Assembly: GCF_012849375.1 (NCBI RefSeq)
Contig: NZ_CP051684.1
Location: 1,240,001-1,304,000 of the forward strand
Length of the DNA: 64,000 bases
Source of the DNA: Duganella dendranthematis
Lineage (GTDB): Bacteria > Pseudomonadota > Gammaproteobacteria > Burkholderiales > Burkholderiaceae_D
Reading direction: 5' to 3'
The position numbers and the translations under genes were made by a program. The notes under the pieces are model-generated. The model saw only the letters and a program-made list of their open reading frames with translations. It was not told where the DNA came from and made no database searches. Below, in pieces: positions 1 to 10,489 of the stretch. How positions within the stretch are numbered: the stretch's first letter is position 1; each line of letters begins with the position of its first letter.

Positions 1-160
1 GGTGTTCATCGTCACGCCGCACCTGGCGCAACCGCTGCCACCCGACCACAAGCTGCCGACCGACGACTACACGCCGCCCAACCGCGCCGATTTCTTCTTG
101 CGCGGCAAAATGGAAGGCACGCCGCCGCCGGCCCCCGCCGCCCCACAGGACCGCCCATGA
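1..160 (+). CDS. Tad/Flp pilus secretin (CpaC/RcpA), C-terminal end only
   Basis: Partial gene; the 5' part lies outside the window. The readable frame begins at base 2 and stops at the TGA at 158-160, giving about 52 residues that open with VFIVTPHLAQPL. This I/VTPxLVxPL-type strand is the usual end of the secretin domain of type II/Tad outer-membrane secretins. It is followed by a hydrophilic tail ending in a Pro/Ala-rich stretch. The family forms the outer-membrane ring through which the Flp pilus passes. The stop overlaps the ATG of the next gene (ATGA at 157-160), and cpaE, cpaF, tadB and tadC follow, so the assignment rests on the end motif plus context. Confidence 0.75.
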   Translation, partial: VFIVTPHLAQPLPPDHKLPTDDYTPPNRADFFLRGKMEGTPPPAPAAPQDRP

Positions 161-438
161 AAACTTTTCTCTTTCCGACCGCCCGACTGCTGGCCGTGAT
201 GGCGATGGCGGCCAGTCTCGGCGCCTGTGCGCTGACGCCGCGGGTCGACCGCAATTTCGGCAGCAGCGTGCGCCTGGCGCTGGCGCAGCAAACGCTCAAT
301 CCGCAGGCGCGCGACAACCGCGCCCCGGTCAACGGCCTCGACGCCCAGGCAGCCAAGAGCGCCTACGACAATTACCAGCGTTCGTATGCCAGCCCGGAAC
401 AGCAGCAAAACAGTTTCAGCATCGGCGCCACCAGGTAG
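157..438 (+). CDS. small Tad-locus lipoprotein
   Basis: A 93-residue protein with a lipoprotein signal peptide: a hydrophobic core at residues 9-22 and a lipobox LGAC with Cys at 24. The mature part is short and polar and contains QTLNPQARDNRAPVNGLDAQAA. Proteins with this QTLNP...NRxPVxGLD pattern sit between the secretin and CpaE in betaproteobacterial Tad clusters and are usually annotated only as pilus assembly proteins. It may be a secretin pilotin or an outer-membrane partner of the secretin, but nothing in the sequence proves this. Its ATG overlaps the secretin stop by 4 nt, so the two are translationally coupled. Confidence 0.75.
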   Translation: MKTFLFPTARLLAVMAMAASLGACALTPRVDRNFGSSVRLALAQQTLNPQARDNRAPVNGLDAQAAKSAYDNYQRSYASPEQQQNSFSIGATR

Positions 439-477
439 CCGCCGCATCCGCCCACTCACGAGCATGCAGGAACCAAA

Positions 478-1647
478 TTGAAGATAGCAGTCATTTCCCG
501 CGATGAGCGACACCTGGCCGAAGTGATGCGCATGTTGCGCGCGCGCTCGCCCGCCGATGAAATCGACCACTTGGTGGGGGGCGTCACGCGCGCCGCCACG
601 CTAACCGACGAACAGCTGCCGGACGTGCTGATCCTCGACCGGCCATCGCGCGAGGATGGCGACCTGGAAAATCTGGAGCGCTTCTCGGCGCAGTATCCGC
701 GCATCGCCTGCGTGGCGCTGTGCACCGAGCGCGATCCGGAATTCCTGATGCAGGCGATGCGCGCCGGCGTGCGCGAAGTGCTGCCGTCGCCGGCCACCAG
801 CACCACGCTGTATCCGGCCATCGAACGCATCGGCGAAAAGCTGGAGCGGCGCGGCCAGGTCAGCGGCAAGGTGCTGGCGTTCATCTCGTGCAAGGGCGGC
901 AGCGGCGCCACCTTCCTCGCCACCAATCTGGGCTACGCGCTGGCCGCCAGCGGCAAGCACAAGGTGGCGCTGATCGACATGAACCTGCAGTTCGGTGACG
1001 CCTCGCTGTTCGTCTCCGACCACAAGCCGCTGGCCACGCTGAGCGATGTGGCGCAGCAGATCCACCGGCTGGACCCGTCGTTCCTGTCGTCCAGCATGCT
1101 GAGCGTGACGCCCAACTATGGCGTGCTGGCGGCGCCGTCCGATCCGGCCCACGCCAACGACGTCAAGCCCGACCACATCGACGCCATCCTCAAGCTGGCG
1201 CGCCGCCAGTACGATTTCATTCTGCTCGACGTCGGCCGCAGCCTGGACGCGGTCAGCATCCGCGCGCTCGACCATGCCGACCATATCTACCCGATTCTGC
1301 AGACCACGCTGCCGTATATCCGCGACGGCAAGCGCCTGCTCAACGTGTTCCGTTCGCTGGAATACGGCAAGGAGAAAATCCACCTGGCGGTCAACCGCTA
1401 CGACAAGGGCGGCGAGATCCGCCTGCAAGACCTGGAAGGCGCGTTTGACGCCGACGTCAATATCACCTTCCCCAACCATTACGATGCGGCCGCCGCCTCG
1501 GTCAACCAGGGCGTGCCGGTGCTGAAGCTGTCGCCGAGCAGTCCATTGAGCCTGGCGCTGGCGGCACTGGCCCGCACCCTGACCGGCGAAGCGGCGCCGG
1601 AAGCTCAGGGCGGCGGCTGGCTGTCCAAGCTGCTGCCGCGCAAATAA
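478..1647 (+). CDS. cpaE: Tad pilus localisation ATPase CpaE/TadZ
   Basis: 389 residues. Residues 1-120 resemble an atypical receiver domain (MKIAVISRDERHL..., LPDVLILDRPS). A ParA/MinD-like ATPase domain follows, with a deviant Walker A near residue 138 (CKGGSGATFLATNLG) and the fold-typical VALIDMNLQFGDAS and FILLDVGRS strands. CpaE/TadZ proteins place the Tad assembly machine at a cell pole. The start is TTG at 478, chosen because AGGA at 468-471 stands six bases upstream and the protein begins directly with the receiver strand. The gene lies between the small lipoprotein and cpaF in one + strand operon. Confidence 0.88.
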   Translation: MKIAVISRDERHLAEVMRMLRARSPADEIDHLVGGVTRAATLTDEQLPDVLILDRPSREDGDLENLERFSAQYPRIACVALCTERDPEFLMQAMRAGVREVLPSPATSTTLYPAIERIGEKLERRGQVSGKVLAFISCKGGSGATFLATNLGYALAASGKHKVALIDMNLQFGDASLFVSDHKPLATLSDVAQQIHRLDPSFLSSSMLSVTPNYGVLAAPSDPAHANDVKPDHIDAILKLARRQYDFILLDVGRSLDAVSIRALDHADHIYPILQTTLPYIRDGKRLLNVFRSLEYGKEKIHLAVNRYDKGGEIRLQDLEGAFDADVNITFPNHYDAAAASVNQGVPVLKLSPSSPLSLALAALARTLTGEAAPEAQGGGWLSKLLPRK

Positions 1648-1657
1648 GGATTGAACC

Positions 1658-3007
<1,350 letters not shown>

Positions 3008-3015
3008 GTCCCATC

Positions 3016-3990
3016 ATGGATATCCGTTTGCTCTTGTTTGGCCTGCTGATCTTCGGCGCCGTGGCGCTGCTGGTGTGGGGCGTCTACAGCGGCTGGAACA
3101 CCACCCGCGGCCCGGAAGCCGAGCGGGTCGCGCGCCGCCTGCGCAACGCCATCGGCGACGAAGGCAGCGAACTGGCGGTGTCGATCACCAAGGAACGCGT
3201 GCTGAGCCGCGATCCCGGCCTGCAAAAACTGCTGCAACGGCTGCCCGGCATCCAGCGCCTGGACCGCCTGCTGCTGCAAACCGGCCGCAGCATGACCACC
3301 GCGCAACTGCTGGTGCTGATGGGCGGCTGCTGGCTGCTGGGGCTGATCATCCTGTCCGGCATGCACCTGCCGTGGCTGTTACGCCTGCTGCTGGCGCTCG
3401 GCTTTGCCGGGCTGCCGCTGCTGGAAGCCAACCGCGCCAAAAGCAAGCGCCTGACCCGGATCGAAGCCATGCTGCCCGATGCGCTGGACATGATGAGCCG
3501 CGCCATGCGCGCCGGCCACGCCTTCCCAACCGCGCTGAAAATGGTCGGCGAAGAGCTGGCCGATCCGCTCGGCGGCGAGTTCCGCGCGGTGTTCGACGAA
3601 GTCAATTTCGGCGTCGCCATGCCGGATGCGCTGATGAACCTGGCCACCCGCGTGCCCAGCACCGACTTGCGCTATTTCGTCATCGCCGTGCTGATCCAGC
3701 GCGAGACCGGCGGCAACCTGACCGACCTGCTGACGTCGATCAGCGCGATCATCCGCGACCGCCTCAAGCTGCTCGGCCAGATCCGCGTGATGAGCGCCGA
3801 GGGCCGCATGTCGGCCTGGGTGCTGAGTTCGCTGCCATTCGCCATGGCCGGGTTTATCGGGCTGACCAATCCACAAACGCTGGCGCCACTGTTTACCGAC
3901 CCGCTGGGCCAGAAGATGATGACCATCGTCGGCATCCTGATGGTGATCGGCATGTTCGCTACGCGCCGCATTACCCAGGTCCGGGTCTGA
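3016..3990 (+). CDS. tadB: Tad pilus inner-membrane platform protein TadB
   Basis: 324 residues. A hydrophobic helix at residues 4-25, two closely spaced hydrophobic segments around 100-140, a T2SSF-type cytoplasmic domain (EAMLPDALDMMSRAMRAGHAFPTAL... and LIQRETGGNLTDLL), and two C-terminal membrane segments. The ETGGNL-type motif is typical of TadB/GspF platform proteins. Together with TadC it should form the membrane platform turned by the CpaF ATPase. The start ATG lies eight bases after the cpaF stop; its ribosome site is weak, so coupling to cpaF translation is likely. Confidence 0.92.
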   Translation: MDIRLLLFGLLIFGAVALLVWGVYSGWNTTRGPEAERVARRLRNAIGDEGSELAVSITKERVLSRDPGLQKLLQRLPGIQRLDRLLLQTGRSMTTAQLLVLMGGCWLLGLIILSGMHLPWLLRLLLALGFAGLPLLEANRAKSKRLTRIEAMLPDALDMMSRAMRAGHAFPTALKMVGEELADPLGGEFRAVFDEVNFGVAMPDALMNLATRVPSTDLRYFVIAVLIQRETGGNLTDLLTSISAIIRDRLKLLGQIRVMSAEGRMSAWVLSSLPFAMAGFIGLTNPQTLAPLFTDPLGQKMMTIVGILMVIGMFATRRITQVRV

Positions 3991-3999
3991 GGAGCCGCC

Positions 4000-4923
4000 A
4001 TGACAGTCATTCAAATCGCCTTTCTGCTGGTGCTGTTCATCGTGGTGTTTGGCGGCATTCTGCTGGCGGTGCGCGTGCTGACCAGCAATCCGCTGAAAGA
4101 CCGGCTGGAGGCGCTGGAAGAGCGCAGCAAGGTCACCCGCAACAACCGCCAATGGGTCGATACGCTGGTCAACATGGCGGCGCCGCTGGCCAAGCTGTCG
4201 GTGCCGACCGAGGGCTGGGAAAGCTCGCCGGTGCGCAAGCGCTTCATCAACGCCGGCTGGCGCACGCCGTCCACGCCCGGCATGTTTTATGCCGGTAAAA
4301 CCATGCTGGCGCTGGTGCTGCCGCTGCTGGCCTTCCTGTATCTCAGCAGCCGGCCCGCCGATGGCGACGACAGCAAGCTGCTGTGGCTGATCACCAGCGC
4401 CGGCCTCGGTTACTACCTGCCCAACCTGGTGCTGAACCATGTGGTCAAGCGCCGTCAGCGCGACATTTTTGAAAGCTTCCCGGATGCGCTGGACCTGATG
4501 ACGGTCTGCGTCGAGGCCGGCCTGGCGATGGATGCGGCGCTGGCCCGCGTGGCCAACGAGATCGGCCTGAAAAGCCTGGTGCTGGCCGAAGAACTGCAAC
4601 TGGTGACGCTGGAACTGCGCGCCGGCAGCGCCAAGGACAAGGCGCTGCGCAATCTGGCGCTGCGCACCGGGGTCGAGGATGTCGATGCGCTGGTCACGCT
4701 GCTGATCCAGGCCGACCGCTTTGGCACCAGCATTGCCGATTCGCTGCGGGTGCAATCGGAGCAGCTGCGCATCAAACGCCGCCAGCGCGCGGAAGAGCAG
4801 GCCGCCAAGGTCTCGCTGAAACTGTTGTTCCCGCTGGTGTTCTTTATTTTCCCGGCCCTGTTCGCCGTGCTGCTGGGACCGGCGGTGCTGACCCTGTACC
4901 ATAATCTGGTTGAGGGAGGCTAG
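4000..4923 (+). CDS. tadC: Tad pilus inner-membrane platform protein TadC
   Basis: 307 residues. One N-terminal membrane helix, a pair around residues 95-155, the T2SSF domain (FPDALDLMTVCVEAGLAMDAALARVANE and ALVTLLIQADRFGTSIADSLRVQSEQLR) and a C-terminal hydrophobic segment. The QxDRFGTSI motif separates TadC from TadB. The ATG has GAGGAG seven bases upstream, spanning the tadB stop. Usual length for the family. The next gene's ribosome site overlaps its stop codon. Confidence 0.93.
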   Translation: MTVIQIAFLLVLFIVVFGGILLAVRVLTSNPLKDRLEALEERSKVTRNNRQWVDTLVNMAAPLAKLSVPTEGWESSPVRKRFINAGWRTPSTPGMFYAGKTMLALVLPLLAFLYLSSRPADGDDSKLLWLITSAGLGYYLPNLVLNHVVKRRQRDIFESFPDALDLMTVCVEAGLAMDAALARVANEIGLKSLVLAEELQLVTLELRAGSAKDKALRNLALRTGVEDVDALVTLLIQADRFGTSIADSLRVQSEQLRIKRRQRAEEQAAKVSLKLLFPLVFFIFPALFAVLLGPAVLTLYHNLVEGG

Positions 4924-4927
4924 GCGC

Positions 4928-5656
4928 ATGGTCCGCACCAACTCGCTCGTCACGACGGCCGCCGCGATGTTGACCGGCGCCCTGCTGCAAGCCTGCGGCC
5001 AGGCGTCGCTGGCGGTGACGCCGGTGCTGCGCATCGACGACGCGCGCGCCATGCTGACGCAGCAACGCGCCTCAGCGCTGCCGCGCCAGCCGGCGCCGGC
5101 AACCGTGGCGCCAGTGTCGCCAATCTCGCTCGCCGCGCAGCGCGCCACGCTGCCCGTGACGCCGTCGCGCATGGAAATCGTCCAGCTGGGACCGAACGAA
5201 TACCGGCTGCAGTACCGCCAGCAGCCTGCCGCTGCCAGCCCCGCCGCCACTGCGTCTGCCGGCCAGGACACCGCCGCACCGCTACAAATCGTCAACGGCA
5301 ACGGCGTGCGCGGCATGGGCGAGCGGGTGCGCGCACTGCTGGCGCGCCAGGGCATCGCCGCCAGCCGGGTCGTCAACCAGCGTGGCCACTACCAGCGCAC
5401 CACCATCATCGAATACCTGCCCGGCCAGCAGCAACGCGCCGCCGACGTGCGAACCGCGCTCAACGGCCATGCCGTGCTGCTGCCGGCGCGCGCGCTGCCC
5501 GATGGGCTGGCGCTGCGGCTGGTGCTGGGCCGCGACCACGTCGCCCGGCTCAGTACGCTGGCAGCACTGGCCGCGCCGGCTGCCCGGCTAGCCGCCACGG
5601 CGCCGCTGCTGAGCGCGCTCGACGCGCCGGCACTCCCCTCTTTCAACCAGGAGTAA
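4928..5656 (+). CDS. LytR_C-domain lipoprotein of the Tad operon
   Basis: 242 residues. The signal peptide ends in a lipobox LQAC with Cys at 23. An Ala/Pro/Gln-rich linker leads to a LytR C-terminal-like domain from about residue 117: LQIVNGNGVRGMGERVRALL, then VVNQRGHYQRTTIIEYLPG, and LRLVLGRDH at the end. This pattern (V.NG.G..G....L...G, I.Y..G, LG.D) is the LytR/CpsA/Psr C-terminal domain, not the catalytic transferase. The ATG at 4928 was chosen over an upstream in-frame TTG because GGGAGG at 4914-4919 is well placed for it. Related lipoproteins occur in betaproteobacterial Tad loci; the role is unknown, perhaps anchoring the pilus machine to peptidoglycan. Confidence 0.8.
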   Translation: MVRTNSLVTTAAAMLTGALLQACGQASLAVTPVLRIDDARAMLTQQRASALPRQPAPATVAPVSPISLAAQRATLPVTPSRMEIVQLGPNEYRLQYRQQPAAASPAATASAGQDTAAPLQIVNGNGVRGMGERVRALLARQGIAASRVVNQRGHYQRTTIIEYLPGQQQRAADVRTALNGHAVLLPARALPDGLALRLVLGRDHVARLSTLAALAAPAARLAATAPLLSALDAPALPSFNQE

Positions 5657-5658
5657 CT

Positions 5659-7893
5659 ATGTTCAGAAACAAGCAGCCCCAACACTGGGCTCATGATGCC
5701 GCCGGCTGGATGCTGGCGGCCGCCTTCGCGGCAATATTGGCCGGTTGCGGCGGTGGCGGCAGCAACAGCGCCGGCTGCACCACGATCGATCCGAGCCGCC
5801 CATCCAGCTTGCCCGGCTGCCCGACCACCACCACGCCGGATGCCAGCAAGTCGACGCTGGCGCTGGCGCTGAACGACGCCAGCGGGGCCACCACCAGCAT
5901 CGCCACCGACCGCAGCGGCACGCTGGTGGCCACCGTCAAGGACGCCAACGGCCTGGCGGTGGCCAACGCCCTGGTCAGCTTCGCCACCACCGACAAGAGC
6001 GCCGTACTGACGCCAGCCACCGGCACCGCCGTCAGCGACGCCAGCGGCAAAGCCAGCATCGGCATCGCGGCCGGCACCGCGGCCGGCGCTTTCAGCGCCA
6101 CCGCCAACGCTACGGTCAACGGTACGGCGCTCAGCGCCACGCTCAATTACACCGTCACCCTGCTGCAACTGACGCTGGCGGCGCCGGTCATTTCGCCAAG
6201 CACGCTGGCAGCCGGCGGCACCGCCAGCCTGACCGCCACCGTGCTCAACGGCAGCACGCCGTATGCGCCGGCCCAGGTTGTCACCTTCAGCTCGCCGTGC
6301 GTCACCGCCGGCAAAGCGCGCATCGCGTCGCCGGTCACCACCGTCAGCGGCATCGCCACCACCTCCTACACCGACCTCGGTTGCGGCGGCGTCGACCCGG
6401 TGACCGCTTCCTTCGTCGCCAATGGCGTCACCATTACCAGCAGCGCCAACCTGACGGTGCAGCCGGCAGCGGCCGGGCAACTGGTGTTTGTCTCGGCGCT
6501 GCCGCAGAATATCTCGCTGAAAGGCACCGGCGGCGCCGGTCGTCAGGAGAGTTCGACCGTCACCTTCAAGGTACTCGACCGCAACGGCAATCCGGTATCC
6601 GGGCAGGCCGTCAGCTTCGCGCTGAACACCACCGCCGGCGGCCTGTCGCTGAATCCTGCCAGCGCCACCACCGGCGCCGGCGGCCTGGTTACCACCACGG
6701 TTGCCTCCGGCACCGTCAATACGCCGGTGCGCGTCACCGCCACCTTGCCGGGCACCACGCTGAGCACCCTGTCCGACCAGCTGGTGGTGTCGACCGGCGT
6801 GCCGGAGCAAAACAGCTTCTCGCTGAGCGCCGTCATCAAGAATGTCGAAGGCGGCCAGTTCAACGGCTGTACCGATCCAACCGGCACCATTGTCACGGCG
6901 CGCCTGGCCGACCACTTCCACAACCCGGCGCCGGACGGCACCGCCGTCAGCTTCACCGCCGAGGGTGGTTCGATCGATGCGTCCTGCCTGACCGGTCTGA
7001 CCAGCACCACGCTGACCGATGGCACCGTGATCACGCAAAAAGGCACGCCGGGCGAGTGCACGGTCCGCTTCTGCTCGGGTAATCCGCGCCAGGCAGACGG
7101 CCGCATCACCGTGCTGGCCTATGCGCTGGGCGAGGAGAGCTTTGTCGACAACAACGGCAACAACCGTTACGACGCCGGCGAACCATTTGGCGACCTGGGC
7201 GATCCGTTCCGCAATGACCGCGCCGTCACCGACGACAATGCCAACGGCACCGACGATATCTGGAAGAGCGGCAACGCCACCCGCGTCAGCGGCGAGCAAT
7301 ACATCGACTCGAACGGCGACGGCGCCTGGAACGCCACCGGCGACGGCGTATACAATGGCGTGCTGCGCGCGGTGCCCAACACCGCCATCAACAACACCGT
7401 GCATGTGCGCAAATCGATGGTGATGGTGATGTCCAACAGCACGGCCGCCATCTCGCTGCTGGACCAGTCGCCGGTCACCGGTCTGGCGCTGCCGCATTGC
7501 ACCAGCGGCACCGTATTCAATAACGTCAGCCGCACCTTCCACTTCGCGATCCGCGATAACAATCCGACCGTGTTTGCCAACAACCGCATGGCGGCGCATC
7601 CCGGCGATCCGCTGTGGCTGTTCGACCGGCCGGGTAATCCGCTGCCGGCAGGAAGCAAAATCCTGTTCAGCACGTCTAACGGCCTGATCGGCTCGGCCAC
7701 CTCGCTGGCAGTGCCAAGCACCAACGACGCCGACTCCAACTCGTGGGTCTACACCGTGCTGCTGGCCAGCGACGCCACCCAGGCCTCCGACACCCTGGTG
7801 TGCAGCAACGCCATTTCCAGCGGCGCGTTGACGATTACCGTGACCACGCCAAACGGCACCACCACCAGCGCCAGCTTCCCGGTCACCGACTAA
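5659..7893 (+). CDS. Ig-like (Big_1/invasin-type) surface lipoprotein
   Basis: 744 residues. The signal peptide ends in LAGC with Cys at 30, then a Gly/Ser-rich linker. At least four Ig-like repeats follow, rich in Ala, Thr and Val and with the bacterial Ig-like 1 pattern (V.D..G..V.G..V.F.......L......T...G.A...I). A later segment has acidic Asn/Asp/Gly stretches (DNNGNNRYDAGEPFGDLGD, DDNANGTDDIW, DSNGDGAW) that look like calcium-binding loops. Start ATG with AGGAG upstream, two bases after the preceding stop, and a strong terminator after the stop: it is the last gene of the Tad operon. Likely a surface adhesin or pilus-associated protein exposed from the outer membrane; its partner is unknown. 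Confidence 0.82.
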   Translation: MFRNKQPQHWAHDAAGWMLAAAFAAILAGCGGGGSNSAGCTTIDPSRPSSLPGCPTTTTPDASKSTLALALNDASGATTSIATDRSGTLVATVKDANGLAVANALVSFATTDKSAVLTPATGTAVSDASGKASIGIAAGTAAGAFSATANATVNGTALSATLNYTVTLLQLTLAAPVISPSTLAAGGTASLTATVLNGSTPYAPAQVVTFSSPCVTAGKARIASPVTTVSGIATTSYTDLGCGGVDPVTASFVANGVTITSSANLTVQPAAAGQLVFVSALPQNISLKGTGGAGRQESSTVTFKVLDRNGNPVSGQAVSFALNTTAGGLSLNPASATTGAGGLVTTTVASGTVNTPVRVTATLPGTTLSTLSDQLVVSTGVPEQNSFSLSAVIKNVEGGQFNGCTDPTGTIVTARLADHFHNPAPDGTAVSFTAEGGSIDASCLTGLTSTTLTDGTVITQKGTPGECTVRFCSGNPRQADGRITVLAYALGEESFVDNNGNNRYDAGEPFGDLGDPFRNDRAVTDDNANGTDDIWKSGNATRVSGEQYIDSNGDGAWNATGDGVYNGVLRAVPNTAINNTVHVRKSMVMVMSNSTAAISLLDQSPVTGLALPHCTSGTVFNNVSRTFHFAIRDNNPTVFANNRMAAHPGDPLWLFDRPGNPLPAGSKILFSTSNGLIGSATSLAVPSTNDADSNSWVYTVLLASDATQASDTLVCSNAISSGALTITVTTPNGTTTSASFPVTD

Positions 7894-7904
7894 AATCGCT
7901 GGAC

Positions 7905-7942
7905 AAAAAAAAGCCGCCAGGTCACAACCTGGCGGCTTTTTT
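7905..7942. terminator. bidirectional rho-independent terminator
   Basis: Perfect 12-bp inverted repeat AAGCCGCCAGGT (7911-7922) / ACCTGGCGGCTT (7927-7938) with a four-base loop, flanked by A-run and T-run on the two sides. It sits between the convergent Tad operon and the S9 peptidase gene and can stop transcription from both. Confidence 0.93.
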
Positions 7943-7957
7943 ATTGCGCCGTTCGCG

Positions 7958-10489
7958 TTACTGCTTCGGCGGCGCGTCTTTTACATACTTGTCGAACCAG
8001 CGCAGCATTTCGTAGATCAGCTGTTCGTTCGACTCGCGCGCGGCGTACCAGTGCGGTTCGTGCGGCAGCATCACCAGGCGGGTCACGCCACCGTTGCCGC
8101 GGATTGCTTCAAACAGCTTGACCGATTGCAGCGGCGTAGTGCCTGGGTTGGCGTCGTCGCCGCCGTGCACGATCAGCAACGGCGTCTTCAGCTTGTCGGC
8201 GTAGAAGAAGGTCGACGCCTTGGTGTAGACATCCGGCGCTTCCCACACCGAGCGGCGCTCGTTCTGGAAACCGAACGGCGTCAGCGACTTGTTGTACGAA
8301 CCGCTGGTGGCGGCGCCGGCACGGAACAGGTCCGAATGCGCCAGCAGGTTGGCGGTCATCAGCGCGCCGTGGCTGTGGCCCGTGACGCCGACACGGTTCG
8401 GATCGGTTACGCCCAGACGTACCGCCTCATCCACCGCAGCCTTGGCGTTGGCGACCAGTTGTTCGGTGTAGGTGTCATACGCCTTGCGCGGATCGCCGAC
8501 GATCGGGAACGCTGCGCTGTCGATAATCGCGTAGCCCGACAACAGCAGCAGACGGTACTGGCGCAGACGGGTGAAGGTAGCTTGCGAACCGGTGGTCTGG
8601 CCAGCCTTGGACGCATCCGCAAAGTCCATCGGATAGGCGTTGAGGATGGTCGGCAGCGGCGTGCCTTCCTTGTAGCCCGGCGGCGTGTACAGCGTGAACG
8701 ACAGGTCGATGCCGTCGGCGCGCTTGTACTTGACCAGACGCTTCTTGATCTCGCGCACTTGCGGTACCGGATCGACCAGGTGAGTCAGCGCCACGCTGGA
8801 CGACGCGTAGGTCGGTTCACCCGCCTCGGCGGTGGTGCTGGCGCCCAAGGTGCGGACGAAGGCGTTCGGCGTATCTTCCGGCGACTGCGACCAGGTCAGC
8901 AAACGGCCTTCGCCGGGGCCGGCAAAGCCGATGAACTGTTCATACGAGGTTTTGCTGCTGCGGAACAGGCGTTCTTTCTGCTGCGTCTTCAGGTCGAACT
9001 TGTCGAGGAACGGACGGTCGCCATCCGGCGACGAACCGGCACCGGACAGGTACATGGTGTCGCCCTGCAGGCGGATCACCGAGAAGCCGTTCGGCAGGCG
9101 GCGATGCACCGGCTGGCCCGGATTGGCATACTTCTCGTCGCTCGACTGGTCCCAGATCAGGCGGCGCGAATTGGCCGCATCGTCGACATTGATTTGCCAG
9201 GTGCGCACCCACTTGCGGTTGACGTCGTAGTCGGTCAGCAGCGCCACGCCAGGCTGTTCGCTCCACGACAGGCCGCCGAAGCGCTGTTCGGTGCGGGTCA
9301 GTTCGACCGGCGCGGCGTTGAACGGCGCCTTCAGCAGCATCAGCTTGTCGCGTTCGCTGGCCTTGACGTTCGGATCGCCGCCGTCGACCGCTTCCACCCA
9401 CACCAGCGTGGCGGCGTCGGTTGGGCGCCATGTGAAGTTGCGCGGACCGGTCGGCACGCCGCGGTTCGGCACGCGGTCGGCCAGCGGCAGCGCGGCGATT
9501 TCGCGCACCACCGGATTGCCGTCCTTGCCCGGACGCTGGGCCAGATCCCACAGGTCGACCTGTTTCGGGAAACGGTCAAACGTGGTGACGTAGGAATACG
9601 GCGGACGGATCTCGGTCACCACCACATGGCGGCCATCCGGTGCGATCGACAGGTCTTCATACAGGCCGGGCTTGCCAACCGGGGTGATCTTGCCGGTGGC
9701 CACATCGACCAGCGCCAGCTGCGAGGTGCCGTAGTAGTTGAACAGCTCTTCGTCGTGACGGTTGCGCAGCGTGTCGCGGTTTTCATAGGTGCTGCTCTGG
9801 CCTTTCTGGCCCAGCGACTCCTGGATGCCCGGACCTTCCGAGCCCGGCGCTTCAACCGGCGGCGCCTTGCGCGCGACGACCTGCTTGACCAGCAGCGTCT
9901 TCTGGTCCGGCATCCAGTGCAGCTGGTCGCCGAACATCTGGTTCAGGCGCACACCCGGCAGACGGCGGATGGCGCCGCTTTTGGCGTCGCCCACCCACAG
10001 TTCCACCGCGTCGGTGGTGACGTTTTCAAACACGAAGCGCTGGCCATCGGCGCTCCACACCGGACGGCGCGGGCAGGCGTCGGCCGCAGCCGGCAGCTTG
10101 ACGGCGATGCTCTTGCCGCTGTCCACCTGCACCAGATCGATGGCGCTGACGCACGGCGGGATGCCGTAGCCGCCCGGCGTATCGTGCTGGCTGTGGTTGC
10201 CCGGCTCGATGCGTACGCCAGCCAGGCGCAGGAACGGCGTCGCCACCTTGGCGATCGACGGGTAGTCCTGCATGGTCACCAGCATCAGCTTGTCGCGGGT
10301 CGGACTCAGCGACGGCGACGGCGGCGCCGCGGCGCGCATCACGTCGAGGATCTCTTTCGGTGGCTGGTTGTAGATGCTGGCGGCTGGCGTAGGCATGGTG
10401 GCCGCCGCTGGAGCGGCCACGGCAGCGGTACTGAGGCCGGCGGCGAGGGCTGCGCTGACCAGCGTGCGCAACAGGTGTTGTCCCTGCAT
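7958..10489 (-). CDS. secreted S9-family serine peptidase (glutamyl-endopeptidase-like)
   Basis: 843 residues. Sec signal peptide (hydrophobic core, then AVAAPAAA). A beta-propeller-like N-terminal part with repeated W(S/R)xDG-type strands leads to a C-terminal alpha/beta-hydrolase domain with the nucleophile elbow GHSHGAL near residue 702, the acid in HGGDDANPGT and the histidine in LPHEPHWYAARES. The final motif, P.E.H.Y.ARE, resembles the S9D glutamyl endopeptidase branch rather than classical prolyl oligopeptidase. It should cleave peptides in the periplasm or outside. The ATG at 10489 is taken because GGGAGAG precedes it and the signal peptide begins there; an upstream in-frame ATG adds 13 non-signal residues. 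Confidence 0.88.
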   Translation of the reverse strand: MQGQHLLRTLVSAALAAGLSTAAVAAPAAATMPTPAASIYNQPPKEILDVMRAAAPPSPSLSPTRDKLMLVTMQDYPSIAKVATPFLRLAGVRIEPGNHSQHDTPGGYGIPPCVSAIDLVQVDSGKSIAVKLPAAADACPRRPVWSADGQRFVFENVTTDAVELWVGDAKSGAIRRLPGVRLNQMFGDQLHWMPDQKTLLVKQVVARKAPPVEAPGSEGPGIQESLGQKGQSSTYENRDTLRNRHDEELFNYYGTSQLALVDVATGKITPVGKPGLYEDLSIAPDGRHVVVTEIRPPYSYVTTFDRFPKQVDLWDLAQRPGKDGNPVVREIAALPLADRVPNRGVPTGPRNFTWRPTDAATLVWVEAVDGGDPNVKASERDKLMLLKAPFNAAPVELTRTEQRFGGLSWSEQPGVALLTDYDVNRKWVRTWQINVDDAANSRRLIWDQSSDEKYANPGQPVHRRLPNGFSVIRLQGDTMYLSGAGSSPDGDRPFLDKFDLKTQQKERLFRSSKTSYEQFIGFAGPGEGRLLTWSQSPEDTPNAFVRTLGASTTAEAGEPTYASSSVALTHLVDPVPQVREIKKRLVKYKRADGIDLSFTLYTPPGYKEGTPLPTILNAYPMDFADASKAGQTTGSQATFTRLRQYRLLLLSGYAIIDSAAFPIVGDPRKAYDTYTEQLVANAKAAVDEAVRLGVTDPNRVGVTGHSHGALMTANLLAHSDLFRAGAATSGSYNKSLTPFGFQNERRSVWEAPDVYTKASTFFYADKLKTPLLIVHGGDDANPGTTPLQSVKLFEAIRGNGGVTRLVMLPHEPHWYAARESNEQLIYEMLRWFDKYVKDAPPKQ

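Noticed and set aside
5389..7599. Open frame of 736 codons on the minus strand opposite the Ig-like protein
   Set aside because: Gly/Arg/His-rich antisense reading with no motif; the + strand has operon context, signal peptide and Ig repeats.
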